Assembly: GCA_024281015.1 (NCBI GenBank) | Contig: JAMXLL010000317.1 | Location: 1 to 32,592, forward strand | From: Candidatus Binataceae bacterium | GTDB taxonomy: Bacteria > Desulfobacterota > Binatia > Binatales > Binataceae | DNA: 32,592 bases | Direction of reading: 5' to 3' | Translations under genes and position numbers: made by a program | Part shown: positions 15,336 to 23,920 of the stretch, one piece after another | Position numbering within the stretch: position 1 is the first letter of the stretch | Layout of the letters: every line of letters begins with the position of its first letter | The notes under the pieces: generated by a model | Database searches by the model: none | What the model was told of the DNA's origin: nothing | Seen by the model: only the letters and a program-made list of their open reading frames with translations

Positions 15336-17750
15336 ATGAGAAAACTCCGCGACTTTTCCTGGTTAATACTGGCCTGTTCAGTAGGTTTGTTGATGGCCAG
15401 CGCGCTTGCCGCAAGCGCCCAGACCTTGCGCGGCCTGAACGAAACCCTCGACCAGATCGAACCCGAAGTCGCTCAAGGAATGTCCAGCCCGGCCGCGGCC
15501 AGTGATGCAATTGAACGCCTCGACCAGGCTGAGGCCGATTTCGCAAGAATTGCCGAGCAGGGAAGGGTGGATCAAGAGGAGCTGTTGGCGACCTATCATC
15601 GGCTCGAGCGAATGCTCGAACAAATGTATCAAACGTACCAACGGCGTAAGGACACCTGCATCAATGTTATCGACCACGGCGGAAACTGTGATTATGAGCA
15701 GCCGGAACAACTGGCTCTGCGCGCTTTGTATCCCCTCTCGTGGTTAAAATTCGAAGGCGCAGGACTATACAGAAGCCAGCCCTACGAGGCTCGCCGCCTG
15801 TTGAACGAGGCGATCGACGGCTTTACTGACAGTACCTTGGTCATTCTCGCGCCTGAATTGGTGCGCGAGAATCTCCTCGGCCGGGCGTTTGCGGAGCGAG
15901 AACTTGGGAGATTTGATCGTGGCGAGTATGCGAGAGCGATCGCGGACTTCAAAACCATCCTGAAAGACGGGCCGGGTACTCGCCAATACCGTGCTGCAGA
16001 ACAGGGATTGGCCACGACCTATGCTGCGATGGGCCGTCTTAATGAAGCACAGGGACTTACCGCGCACCTCGCCGAGAATACTAATGGACCGCAGCAACGT
16101 GGGCTGGAGATGCTGCATCTGAGAGAAATGTTCCGTGCGGAAGCGGCGGAATCCAATCCGGCCAAACACCAACAGCTACATCAGCAAATTCTCGATTTCA
16201 TCCGTGCCCGTGAGAACGACAAGGATAGCTGGGCAGTTGCAGTTGCCGCGGCCGCCCAATTTGCCAATGATCCGGTTGCCGAATTCGGTGGCACCAGCGA
16301 GGGTTTCCAGAACTGGTTCCTGGCCAACTTGCTCTACTACAAGCATCGGCCGCTCGAAGCAGCGAAATACTATTGGGCGGCGGCGCAAAGCGGCAAATAC
16401 CCCAAGGCTTATAAATACGCCGCCGATCTCTACTACTCTCAAGGGCGACTGGATATGGCTGAGAAGGTCGTCGAAGAAATAGCCAGTCATCCGGATAGCC
16501 CGGATGCGCAATGGGCCGCCTATATGCGTTTTAAGCTCCCCCGCATTGAATGGGAACGGGGCGGAAAGAGCAACTCGGCGCTGGAAACTCGTTGGATAGC
16601 CGCCGCCCAGGATTACCTCAAGCACTATCCGCACGGAAAATACGCATTCGAGCCCCGCTTTCGGCTGGCCGAGATGCTGCAGCGAAACCATCAAGAATTG
16701 ATGGCGGCACGCCAATATGAGCAGGTTACCGGCAATCCGGGTTATGAGTACACTGCGCGATACAATGCGGCGGAATGCTACTATCATGCGCTTGGCGGGC
16801 AACAAAATCAGAAACAGCCCACCGGCGGGGTGTCCGCAACTCAGCTAGCCGCCATCCGCATAGACGCCGAACGCGCTCTTCGCCAGGCTATTGATCTCGA
16901 GCCGTCGGCTGAACGCTATGCCTCGCCTTCCCAGCGGCGTGGAATGCATGATAGCCGCGGCCGGGCAATTCTGATGCTTGCAACGCTGCTTGAGAGTGAC
17001 CGGCCCGTGGACTATCGGCAGCTTGCGACGCTGCTCGCCGGGTATGAGGCACAGTATCCGTCGATGAACCAGCACTTCAATCAGATTTTCGAATGGCGCG
17101 TCACAGCGCTGCGCGAGACCGGGCAATACGCTGAGCTTGAACGCGAAATATCGAACCTGGTCGCGCGGGATGGCTCCTCACCAGCACAGAATGACTACAT
17201 TAAGCGGATCGGGCTGAATTTCTGGAAGGCGTACCAGGCCAAAAGGCAGGCAGGAATTTATAACCCTCCGCTTGAAGATGCCAAGCTGACTTCTATCACC
17301 TATGAATATTTCGAGCGGATGGTACGCGAGGGTAAGATCCCGGCGCGAGATCTTACCGGCACGCTCTCAATTCTCGGCGAGTCCTACCTTGTGCAAGGCC
17401 AAATCGACAAGGCTGAGGCGATGTTCTCTCAGGTCGCTAGGGCTGACCCCGGTTCTCCAGATGCCAACGCGGGGCTCGCACGTATTGCCCAGATGCGTAA
17501 AAATTATCGTGACGCACTCGATCTTTGGAGCAGGGTAGAATCAATAGCTGCGGAATCGGATCCGTTATTCTATGAGGCCAAGTATCATATGGCCGAAATT
17601 TTTGCCCAGGAAGGGAATCTAAGCAGTGCCTGCAACAAATTGGCTGTCACCCGCAGCGAGCATCCGGGCCTCGGTTCCCCCGCAATGAAGGCGCAATGGG
17701 GTGAACTGCAGCATCGCATTTGTGTTAACCATGCGGAAGCACAGGGGTGA
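15336..17750 (+). CDS. large exported TPR-like repeat protein next to the type II secretion genes
   Basis: From ATG 15336 the protein has 804 residues and a clear Sec signal (basic MRKLRDF, hydrophobic core, ASA|QT cleavage near 28). The frame extends upstream to 15246, but that extension would bury the signal. The mature part is almost all helical with many degenerate TPR-like pairs, for example YARAIADFKTILKDGPGTRQ, AAKYYWAAAQSGKYPKAYKY and KAEAMFSQVARADPGSPDAN. Cysteine pairs, CINVIDHGGNC near the N-terminus and two near the C-terminus, could form disulfides in the periplasm. I do not recognise a named family. Its place 107 bp after gspN suggests an envelope scaffold or partner of the secretion machine; that is inference. 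Confidence 0.85.
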   Translation: MRKLRDFSWLILACSVGLLMASALAASAQTLRGLNETLDQIEPEVAQGMSSPAAASDAIERLDQAEADFARIAEQGRVDQEELLATYHRLERMLEQMYQTYQRRKDTCINVIDHGGNCDYEQPEQLALRALYPLSWLKFEGAGLYRSQPYEARRLLNEAIDGFTDSTLVILAPELVRENLLGRAFAERELGRFDRGEYARAIADFKTILKDGPGTRQYRAAEQGLATTYAAMGRLNEAQGLTAHLAENTNGPQQRGLEMLHLREMFRAEAAESNPAKHQQLHQQILDFIRARENDKDSWAVAVAAAAQFANDPVAEFGGTSEGFQNWFLANLLYYKHRPLEAAKYYWAAAQSGKYPKAYKYAADLYYSQGRLDMAEKVVEEIASHPDSPDAQWAAYMRFKLPRIEWERGGKSNSALETRWIAAAQDYLKHYPHGKYAFEPRFRLAEMLQRNHQELMAARQYEQVTGNPGYEYTARYNAAECYYHALGGQQNQKQPTGGVSATQLAAIRIDAERALRQAIDLEPSAERYASPSQRRGMHDSRGRAILMLATLLESDRPVDYRQLATLLAGYEAQYPSMNQHFNQIFEWRVTALRETGQYAELEREISNLVARDGSSPAQNDYIKRIGLNFWKAYQAKRQAGIYNPPLEDAKLTSITYEYFERMVREGKIPARDLTGTLSILGESYLVQGQIDKAEAMFSQVARADPGSPDANAGLARIAQMRKNYRDALDLWSRVESIAAESDPLFYEAKYHMAEIFAQEGNLSSACNKLAVTRSEHPGLGSPAMKAQWGELQHRICVNHAEAQG

Positions 17751-17805
17751 GGCAGCGCAACGTTCACCCGTTTGAACTGGTACGAGGCGAGTCGGCGGAA
17801 AAACG

Positions 17806-18210
17806 ATGCTCAAAAAAATTCATCACGTCGGTGTAGTCGTGCCGGACCTGGAGCAGGCGATGCGCTTCTGGCGCGACCTGCTGGGTTTGCCCGTGGTCAA
17901 GACTGCAGTGGTGCAGGACCAGGGAGTTAAAGCCGCGCTGCTCAAAGCAGGTGAAAGTGAGATTGAGTTGCTCGAGCCGATCCTGCCCGAAAGCGGCGTC
18001 GGCAAATTTCTGGCCCGCCGGGGCGGCGGATTGCACCATGTTTGTTTCCAGACCGACGATGTCAAAAACGAACTGCGCAAGGCGAATGAGAAAGGCGTGC
18101 AGTTAATTGACCAGCAACCGCGGGCCGGGCTGGCCGGAATGATCTGCTTTCTGCATCCAAAAGCGACCCGCGGAGTACTGGTCGAATACGCTCAGCCGTT
18201 CGAGGAGTGA
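17806..18210 (+). CDS. mce: methylmalonyl-CoA epimerase
   Basis: A 134-residue protein of the vicinal-oxygen-chelate (glyoxalase) fold. It interconverts (R)- and (S)-methylmalonyl-CoA in propionate and odd-chain or branched acyl-CoA catabolism. Metal-ligand positions of the family are present: His in KIHHVGVVV near residue 7, His in GGLHHVCF near 77, and Glu127 in GVLVEYAQ. IELLEP and ARRGGGLHH are typical of the epimerase subgroup and distinguish it from lactoylglutathione lyase. The ATG has GGCGGA about six bases upstream. Mutase and carboxylase genes are not in the window. The next gene starts eight bases downstream. Confidence 0.92.
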   Translation: MLKKIHHVGVVVPDLEQAMRFWRDLLGLPVVKTAVVQDQGVKAALLKAGESEIELLEPILPESGVGKFLARRGGGLHHVCFQTDDVKNELRKANEKGVQLIDQQPRAGLAGMICFLHPKATRGVLVEYAQPFEE

Positions 18211-18217
18211 AGTAACG

Positions 18218-18448
18218 ATGCCAATCTATGAATATTATTGCGAGGATTGCGATAGTTCATTCGAGGCACTAGTCCAGTCCGGACATCACGATGAGGCCCA
18301 CTGTCCATCGTGCAGCAGTGCAAATATCAGCCGCCAGATGTCTGTATTCGCTTCTCGCGCGGCTGGTAACCAGGCGCGGTCCAATGGCAGTGCAGGCCAG
18401 CCGATGTCAGGCGGTAGCTGTTGCGGCGGCTCCTGTGGCTGCCATTAA
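18218..18448 (+). CDS. FmdB-family small zinc-ribbon protein
   Basis: A 76-residue protein. MPIYEYYCEDCDSSFEALV and CPSCSSANISRQMSVF give the two CxxC knuckles of the FmdB/CxxC_CxxC_SSSS family, annotated as putative regulatory proteins. The tail, GGSCCGGSCGCH, is Cys-rich and could bind further metal. GAGGAG lies upstream, and the gene is probably cotranscribed with mce. The function of the family is not established. Confidence 0.85.
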   Translation: MPIYEYYCEDCDSSFEALVQSGHHDEAHCPSCSSANISRQMSVFASRAAGNQARSNGSAGQPMSGGSCCGGSCGCH

Positions 18449-18500
18449 TTCGATTTCCGCCCGCGTCGCCGCCCAGCACCCCGCGCGATCACGGGTCCTG

Positions 18501-19664
18501 TCATTTCCGGGCGGACGCGAACTCCGCCTTGGCGGCCGCTAGCGCCTCAGAATTGGCGAGAAGATCGTAGGCAGTAAGAGCCATCGCCTTGGCTACCCTG
18601 CTCATTGCGGTATACCCGCGCTCCGAGTCGCTGTAGCGCACGAACACCTCCTCGTGACAGGTACCCTCCCCCGGGTTGGATATTTGAAACATCGGATGAA
18701 TGGCGGGCAACGCATGGCTTACGTCGCCCATGTCGGTGCTTCCGGTCGGAGTCCCGGGCGGCGCCTCGCGTGTGATGGTGTCGAGCTTCTCGGAATTGCG
18801 CTCGTATATTTGCGTCATTACGCGGTTGCTGATCATATTCTTGTAGGCGCAGACGGTCTCGTGCTCGACCCTTGCTCCCGTACTCATTGCGGCTGCATCC
18901 GCACATCTGCGGATCCGCTCGGCGATTTGATCAGCATACTTTGCCGTGATAGCACGCGCCGAGAACTCGCATTGTGCCAGCTCGGGTATGATATTCACCG
19001 CCTGACCGCCATTGGTAATAATGCCGTGCACTCGGGACAGGTCTCGAAGGTGCACCCGCGCCGCATCAACGCTTTGAAAAGTCTGTAACACCGCAGCAAG
19101 AGCGTTAACGCCATTCCAGGGAGCGGCGGCGCCATGCGCGGCACGGCCGTGAAACGTCATACGGAGATGCTGCATCGCCAAAACTGCCATGGCGCTGTAT
19201 TCACAATCAGCAGGATGCGCCATCATCGCGGCATCGACTTCTTTGAAGGCGCCATTGTCGAGCAGCGCGATTTTGCCGCCTCCACCCTCCTCCGCTGGAG
19301 TACCCATCAGGACGACCTGCCCCGGGAGCTTCTGGCGCATCGACGCAAGCCCGGAAGCCGCAGCCAGAGCTGCGCCGGCGATGAGATTGTGGCCGCAGGA
19401 GTGGCCATTGGGCAAAGCATCGTATTCGGCCAAAATCGCGATGGTTGGGCCGGGATTGCCGAAAGCGCAACGGAACGAAGTTTCCAGGCCGCCAATGCCC
19501 GTCTGAACCTCAAGCCCCAGCTCACGGATCGCCTGGGTGAGTACTCTGCAGGCGAAGTGCTCGCGAAACTTCAATTCCGGGTGCTCATGGATGTCATGAC
19601 TGAGCGGGACGACCTTCTCCTGGAAGGAATCAATTGCGTGGCAGATTTCTAAATGAGCCTCCAT
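18501..19664 (-). CDS. M20-family amidohydrolase/peptidase
   Basis: A 387-residue cytosolic hydrolase. Metal-site motifs of the M20D group are present: EYDALPNGHSCGHN (Asp82, Cys90, His92), catalytic Glu125 and Glu126 in PAEEGGGG, His150 in MAHP, and a late CHEEVF. HGRAAHGAAAPWNGVNAL belongs to the lid or dimerisation domain. This group includes p-aminobenzoyl-glutamate hydrolase subunits (AbgB) and N-acyl amino acid hydrolases; the substrate here is open. The gene follows the SDR by 56 bp and is convergent with the FmdB gene. Confidence 0.9.
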   Translation of the reverse strand: MEAHLEICHAIDSFQEKVVPLSHDIHEHPELKFREHFACRVLTQAIRELGLEVQTGIGGLETSFRCAFGNPGPTIAILAEYDALPNGHSCGHNLIAGAALAAASGLASMRQKLPGQVVLMGTPAEEGGGGKIALLDNGAFKEVDAAMMAHPADCEYSAMAVLAMQHLRMTFHGRAAHGAAAPWNGVNALAAVLQTFQSVDAARVHLRDLSRVHGIITNGGQAVNIIPELAQCEFSARAITAKYADQIAERIRRCADAAAMSTGARVEHETVCAYKNMISNRVMTQIYERNSEKLDTITREAPPGTPTGSTDMGDVSHALPAIHPMFQISNPGEGTCHEEVFVRYSDSERGYTAMSRVAKAMALTAYDLLANSEALAAAKAEFASARK

Positions 19665-19720
19665 TTACTCCGCTCCTGCAATGGCCTTGCAACTTCGCTA
19701 TTACTACCTGCTCCAGCGTT

Positions 19721-20638
19721 TCAGGCGCGCTGGGACAGCTCTGAGCGATAACGAACTCCAATCAGGTTGGCGTGACCAGCCAACCATTCGGTAAGGCGTG
19801 TTGCTGCGGTTGGCTGACTCCTCGCGACCAGCAGATCGCTCATTAGCCCCCGGATTTCGTCGCGGGTCAAGGTCACGTCGCGCTTGAGCAAGCCAAACAT
19901 CCTGGCCAAAATTAGCTGAACGGATGGGTTAACGTGAATGATCCTAGCCTTGCTCGCGACCGTTCGGGCGAGCAGATCAACCAATTCGTCGAAGGTGAAG
20001 ACCTCAGGTCCGGCGGCATCGATACACACGTTCTGCCGCTGGGCTGCGAGATCGACTGCGAGTTGTGCAAGATCACTGACGGCTACGGGCTGGACACGGT
20101 AATTGCCGTCGCCGGGAACAGTGAAGAACGGAAATCGGCGAAGCATCCACGCGATGTTGTTCAGCAGAATATCCTCGGAACCGAAGATTATGGCCGGGCG
20201 CAGAATCCCATAGGAAATGCCGGATTGCATCAGGTACTGCTCGATGCGGCCCTTGCCGCGGAAATAGGGCAACAGTGAATCGGGATCTGCACTGGTGATG
20301 CTGATATGAATCAGGCGGCTAACACCGGCCTGTCTGGCAGCGTCAATTAAACTGGTGACGTTGGTAGTCGCCCGGTCGAAAGTCAAATCACCGCGCGAAA
20401 ACCTGATCCAATAGGTGTTGAATACCACCTCCGCGCCCTCGAGACTGCGCACCAGGCTGTCTGGATCATCGAAGTTAAGGGGCGACACTTCGACCCGCTG
20501 GTGCCATGGGTTGAAGCGGTTCGGATGGGCCGTAAGAGTCCTGACCTTGATACCGCTTCGGAGCAGCAACTCGGTAATGTAACGGCCGGTGTAACCGAAC
20601 GCTCCGGTGACTACATTGAGCCGCTCCTGATTAGCCAT
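19721..20638 (-). CDS. atypical short-chain dehydrogenase/NAD(P)-binding epimerase-like protein
   Basis: About 305 residues. The N-terminal dinucleotide-binding motif TGAFGYTGRYI is the GxxGxxG form of atypical SDRs. HISITSADPDSLLPYFRGKG and ISYGILRPAIIFG lie where the YxxxK catalytic centre would be, but a clear Tyr-x-x-x-Lys is absent. The protein may therefore bind NAD(P) without SDR catalysis, as in NmrA or the NDUFA9 complex I subunit, which it resembles in overall layout. A GTG at 20644 is possible; ATG 20638 is preferred. It starts 18 bp after the antiporter stop, so the two are very likely one operon. Confidence 0.83.
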   Translation of the reverse strand: MANQERLNVVTGAFGYTGRYITELLLRSGIKVRTLTAHPNRFNPWHQRVEVSPLNFDDPDSLVRSLEGAEVVFNTYWIRFSRGDLTFDRATTNVTSLIDAARQAGVSRLIHISITSADPDSLLPYFRGKGRIEQYLMQSGISYGILRPAIIFGSEDILLNNIAWMLRRFPFFTVPGDGNYRVQPVAVSDLAQLAVDLAAQRQNVCIDAAGPEVFTFDELVDLLARTVASKARIIHVNPSVQLILARMFGLLKRDVTLTRDEIRGLMSDLLVARSQPTAATRLTEWLAGHANLIGVRYRSELSQRA

Positions 20639-20656
20639 GGGCACCGCAATAAGTGA

Positions 20657-22804
20657 TCAGACGCGAGCGGTGCCGGGAAGCTCTGGGGTGACCACTACCG
20701 CCAGAGCGCATCGCGCGTTGCGCAGGATGTGCTCTACCTTCGGACCAAAGAAGAGCCGCCGCTCGGCAGGCCGCAATTGCACGCCGAGGACCAGCAGATC
20801 GAAACCGCCACGGTCCGCTGCCGCAACAATTGCGTTCTCCGGGCGGCTACCCGAAGCAACCAGGGTGTCGAGCCGAACCCCAAATTCTTCGGCGAGGGTC
20901 TGAATATCGCTCATGATGTGCACGCCTTCGTTCTGCAGTTCGGAAGACTGGCGAAGATTGCGCAATGAGACAAGCGGCGTTTCCTTGACGTACATGGCAG
21001 TAAGCCGCGCCCGTGCGGCATGTGCATAGAGCATCGCCATAATTGCACCGAACCGTGAGAAGGCCGCACCCGTCGTCGGCACGAGTACACGCCGGAGCGG
21101 CATCCATGCCCCCACGTTGCGCGCAATAATCACAGGCGTTTGCGCACTGGCGACGACTTCATGCAGCACTTCGCCGCCGAGGGCGTAATCGCCTTGGGCC
21201 GGCGAGGCACCAGCAAAAATTGCGTCATAGCCGCGTTCGCTCTCCTTGGCGATGGCTTCGGCAATGCTGTCGGCAGAGCCGGAGCGCTGATAGACATTCC
21301 GTACACCGCTCGATTCGGCAATCGATCTGATCAGCTCGAAATGATGGTCGAACTGGGCTTCAGCTTCAGGGGTGGATTCGCCGCGGCTGGCGTGAAAAAC
21401 GGTCAAGCTCGCATCATGATGGTTGCCGAGCATTGCCGCGAGATGGGCTGAGAGTTGTGCGTGGGACCCGCCTCCAGCCAGTACCAGCAATTTGGCACCT
21501 TCCTTGGTAAAAGGTAGGCGCGCCAGCATCCGCTCGCGCTCCAGACGCCTGGCCTCAGATGGCCGCTGCTCGATCCCGGCCAACAACCAATTCAGCAATG
21601 GCGGGGTCATCAGTGATGTTACGATAGCGACCATAATGACGATCGCGTACATCTCGCGTGTAAGGACGCCGAGGCTGAGGCCGATCAGAGCGACGATGAT
21701 TTCCATGCCGCCCCGCGCGTTCATGCCCACACCGGTCGCGAGCGCTTCGCGTGGGCGAAAGCCGCAAAGTAATGCTCCGCCGGTGCACCCCAGCAACTTG
21801 CCAACAATAGCGATTCCCAGCACGATCAGCAGCAGGGTCACACCATGCAATGCAAATAGATCGACCTTCAGACCGGAGTAAGCAAAGAATACCGGGGCAA
21901 AAACGCCAATTGTCGCAGCCTCGAGTTCAGTGCGATCCGAGCGCCGCAACCGTGCCGAACGCCCGATCATCAGGCCAGCAATAAACGCCCCGAACACTGC
22001 GTGGATTCCAATTGCCTGGGTCGTAATCGCGCAGACCATCGCGATGCCGACCATTGCGCTCATCCCGGTGTGTTCCGCGAGCCCGCGGTCATCTATCCAC
22101 CGCATCAACTCGACGACAATCCGGGCGCCAATCAGGTAACAAAACGCGACAAATGCCACCACCGCGATTGCAATTGAGCTGAGCGACCGGAAGTCGATTG
22201 TACCGCGCGCCGCGAGACCAGCGACCAACGACAGCATCAGCCAGCCGACGGTGTCGTCCAAAAGGCCGGCACTGAGGATCAGCAGACCGAGGTCGCGCCG
22301 CATTAAATCCAGATCGATCAGAATCTTGGCGATCACAGGTACCGCTGAAATCGACATTGCAATCGCCATAAACAAAGCAAAGATCAACCGTTGGTTATGC
22401 GCTGCCAGGTAACTGGCTGGCACTTCCCATCCGAGCGCAAACCCGCTCGCCAACGGGATCACGATGCCGAGCATCGAGACTGCAAATGCGGCCCGGCCGA
22501 TGCCGCGCAGAACTGCCAAGTCGGTTTCAAGCCCAGTGTACAAAAGCAGCAGGATGACTCCGATCCAGGACAGTGCTTCCAGCAAGTGGTCGCTGAGTGG
22601 ATCGGCTGGAAACAACACGCGATAGAGGGCGGGCGCGACGTGCCCCAGCAATGTCGGTCCCAGCACGATTCCGGCCAGCAGCTCGCCAATCACCGTGGCT
22701 TGGCCGAGCCGTTTCATCAGATCAGCCAGGATCCGTGCAACTACGAACAACAGAGCGAACTGGATGAGGAAACGTAGTACCTGAATTTCACTGAGGTGGG
22801 GCAC
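20657..22804 (-). CDS. CPA2-family cation/proton antiporter with two C-terminal USP-like domains
   Basis: A 715-residue protein from a GTG start. Residues 1-410 form about 12-13 membrane helices of the Kef/NapA type, with the antiporter motif LSAGLLDDTVGWLML (Asp183, Asp184) and the conserved GMNARGGMEII (Arg364). Residues about 437-570 and 575-710 are two universal-stress-protein-like domains; the second ends VLGVQ...FFGPKVEHIL, and its nucleotide loop is incomplete. The family exchanges Na+ or K+ for H+ across the inner membrane; the USP part may sense nucleotides or stress. There is no RCK/KTN (TrkA-N) domain, unlike KefB/C. It is the first gene of a probable run with the SDR and M20 genes. 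Confidence 0.9.
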   Translation of the reverse strand: MPHLSEIQVLRFLIQFALLFVVARILADLMKRLGQATVIGELLAGIVLGPTLLGHVAPALYRVLFPADPLSDHLLEALSWIGVILLLLYTGLETDLAVLRGIGRAAFAVSMLGIVIPLASGFALGWEVPASYLAAHNQRLIFALFMAIAMSISAVPVIAKILIDLDLMRRDLGLLILSAGLLDDTVGWLMLSLVAGLAARGTIDFRSLSSIAIAVVAFVAFCYLIGARIVVELMRWIDDRGLAEHTGMSAMVGIAMVCAITTQAIGIHAVFGAFIAGLMIGRSARLRRSDRTELEAATIGVFAPVFFAYSGLKVDLFALHGVTLLLIVLGIAIVGKLLGCTGGALLCGFRPREALATGVGMNARGGMEIIVALIGLSLGVLTREMYAIVIMVAIVTSLMTPPLLNWLLAGIEQRPSEARRLERERMLARLPFTKEGAKLLVLAGGGSHAQLSAHLAAMLGNHHDASLTVFHASRGESTPEAEAQFDHHFELIRSIAESSGVRNVYQRSGSADSIAEAIAKESERGYDAIFAGASPAQGDYALGGEVLHEVVASAQTPVIIARNVGAWMPLRRVLVPTTGAAFSRFGAIMAMLYAHAARARLTAMYVKETPLVSLRNLRQSSELQNEGVHIMSDIQTLAEEFGVRLDTLVASGSRPENAIVAAADRGGFDLLVLGVQLRPAERRLFFGPKVEHILRNARCALAVVVTPELPGTARV

Positions 22805-22813
22805 AAACCGAAA

Positions 22814-22890
22814 TTACTTCTTCTCCGAGGGCGGCACGAAATAGTGAACTTCAGGGTAATGGGCGGCTTCCTCCTGGTCAATGAAATTTC
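22814..22890 (-). pseudogene. possible C-terminal remnant upstream of the antiporter
   Basis: The minus strand reads GNFIDQEEAAHYPEVHYFVP then PSEKK and a TAA at 22816-22814, nine bases before the antiporter GTG. The composition looks like a genuine protein tail. No start or recognisable upstream part remains; the frame continues as arginine- and glycine-rich sequence to about 22930. It may be the end of a lost gene that once preceded the antiporter in an operon. Chance is possible at this length. Confidence 0.25.
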
Positions 22891-23089
22891 CGGCCCGTCG
22901 CCCGGCAAGGCCCCGACCTGGCTTGCATGCCACCGAACTGCAAGGTGGGCCGAGACGACCTTTCCGCCTCGGCTCGTCTCGTGTTCCGCCCCTGCCAGTG
23001 TGCCATCCCGCAAATATGTTTTCAGAAAATGAGCACTTCGCGGACGCAGAACTCCGGTGCCAGTTTCGCGCTGACGCGTCAGACTGTTC

Positions 23090-23136
23090 GAGATTCCTCT
23101 CCTGCGCTCGCGTTGATCGCTCAGGGTCGAAATGAC
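23090..23136 (+). repeat. degenerate intergenic palindromic element, copy 3
   Basis: Begins GAGATTCCTC and ends AATGAC, with the middle CTGCGCTCGCGTTGATCGCT. It has the same arrangement as 1-48 (reversed) and 3753-3801. It lies in the 354-bp gap between the dienelactone hydrolase stop and the antiporter start, which holds nothing else I can name apart from the small remnant at 22814-22890. Confidence 0.45.
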
Positions 23137-23158
23137 ACAGCCGGACGCCGTTGCTTAA

Positions 23159-23872
23159 TTATTTTTGTTTCAGGGTTTGTTCAAACAGCTTTAGCGATCG
23201 TTCCCAGGCATCACCGGCGTCTTTCGCGCTGTATACATCCTGGCGGGTATCGTTGAAGAAGCCGTGAGAGCAACCGGAATAGACCTTGACCTCGCCCGGC
23301 TTGTTGAACTTTTGCAGCGCGCTGGCTAGCCGATCAACATCTTTGCGCTGAATCCATCCGTCATTCTCGCCATAGGCATAAGAGATCGGACAGGCTAGCC
23401 CTTTGAGCTGTTCGTCTGGCGGGATTTCACCGTAAAACGGGGCCGCCGCCTTAATATCGCGGCTGACACACGGCAGCGCCATCGCATAGCTGCCGCCCAT
23501 GCAGAAACCGATGATACCGATCTGCGAGGCGCGCACGCCGCTTTGAGCCTTGAGCCAGTTAATCGTACTTACGAGATCATCAATGCCGTCGCTCTGCTTC
23601 AAACCGCTCATCAGTTGGCCAGCGACGTTAGGGTCGCGGGTAACCTTGTGGCCCTGCCGCGAATAGAGATCGGGGGCAATAGCGAAGTAATGTTCGGCGG
23701 CTAACCGCCGGGTGACATCTTTGATGTGTTCATCGAGCCCCCACCATTCCTGCACCACAATGACGGCGGGATGCTGGTGGCCTCCATGTGAGGGTTCGGC
23801 GACATAAGCTTTAAGCGTGCAAGCCTTACCCGCATAATCGACTTCCCTGGAGTTAACTCCTTCAGTGGCCAT
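23159..23872 (-). CDS. dienelactone hydrolase family protein
   Basis: A 237-residue alpha/beta hydrolase. The family catalytic set is complete: Cys124 in IGFCMGGSYAM as the nucleophile, Asp171 in AYGENDGWI, His203 in SGCSHGFFND, and Glu42 in VVQEWWGLDEH, which in the family contacts the nucleophile. Carboxymethylenebutenolidases of this family hydrolyse dienelactones in chloroaromatic breakdown, but many members act on other esters. No aromatic ring-cleavage genes are near, so the substrate is unknown. There is no signal peptide. It lies 48 bp downstream of the TPR/SH3 lipoprotein on the same strand. Confidence 0.92.
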   Translation of the reverse strand: MATEGVNSREVDYAGKACTLKAYVAEPSHGGHQHPAVIVVQEWWGLDEHIKDVTRRLAAEHYFAIAPDLYSRQGHKVTRDPNVAGQLMSGLKQSDGIDDLVSTINWLKAQSGVRASQIGIIGFCMGGSYAMALPCVSRDIKAAAPFYGEIPPDEQLKGLACPISYAYGENDGWIQRKDVDRLASALQKFNKPGEVKVYSGCSHGFFNDTRQDVYSAKDAGDAWERSLKLFEQTLKQK

Positions 23873-23920
23873 CGCTCTTGCCTCCCTAATTGCAGGTGTC
23901 GCCCCCTGCCGGCATAATCT

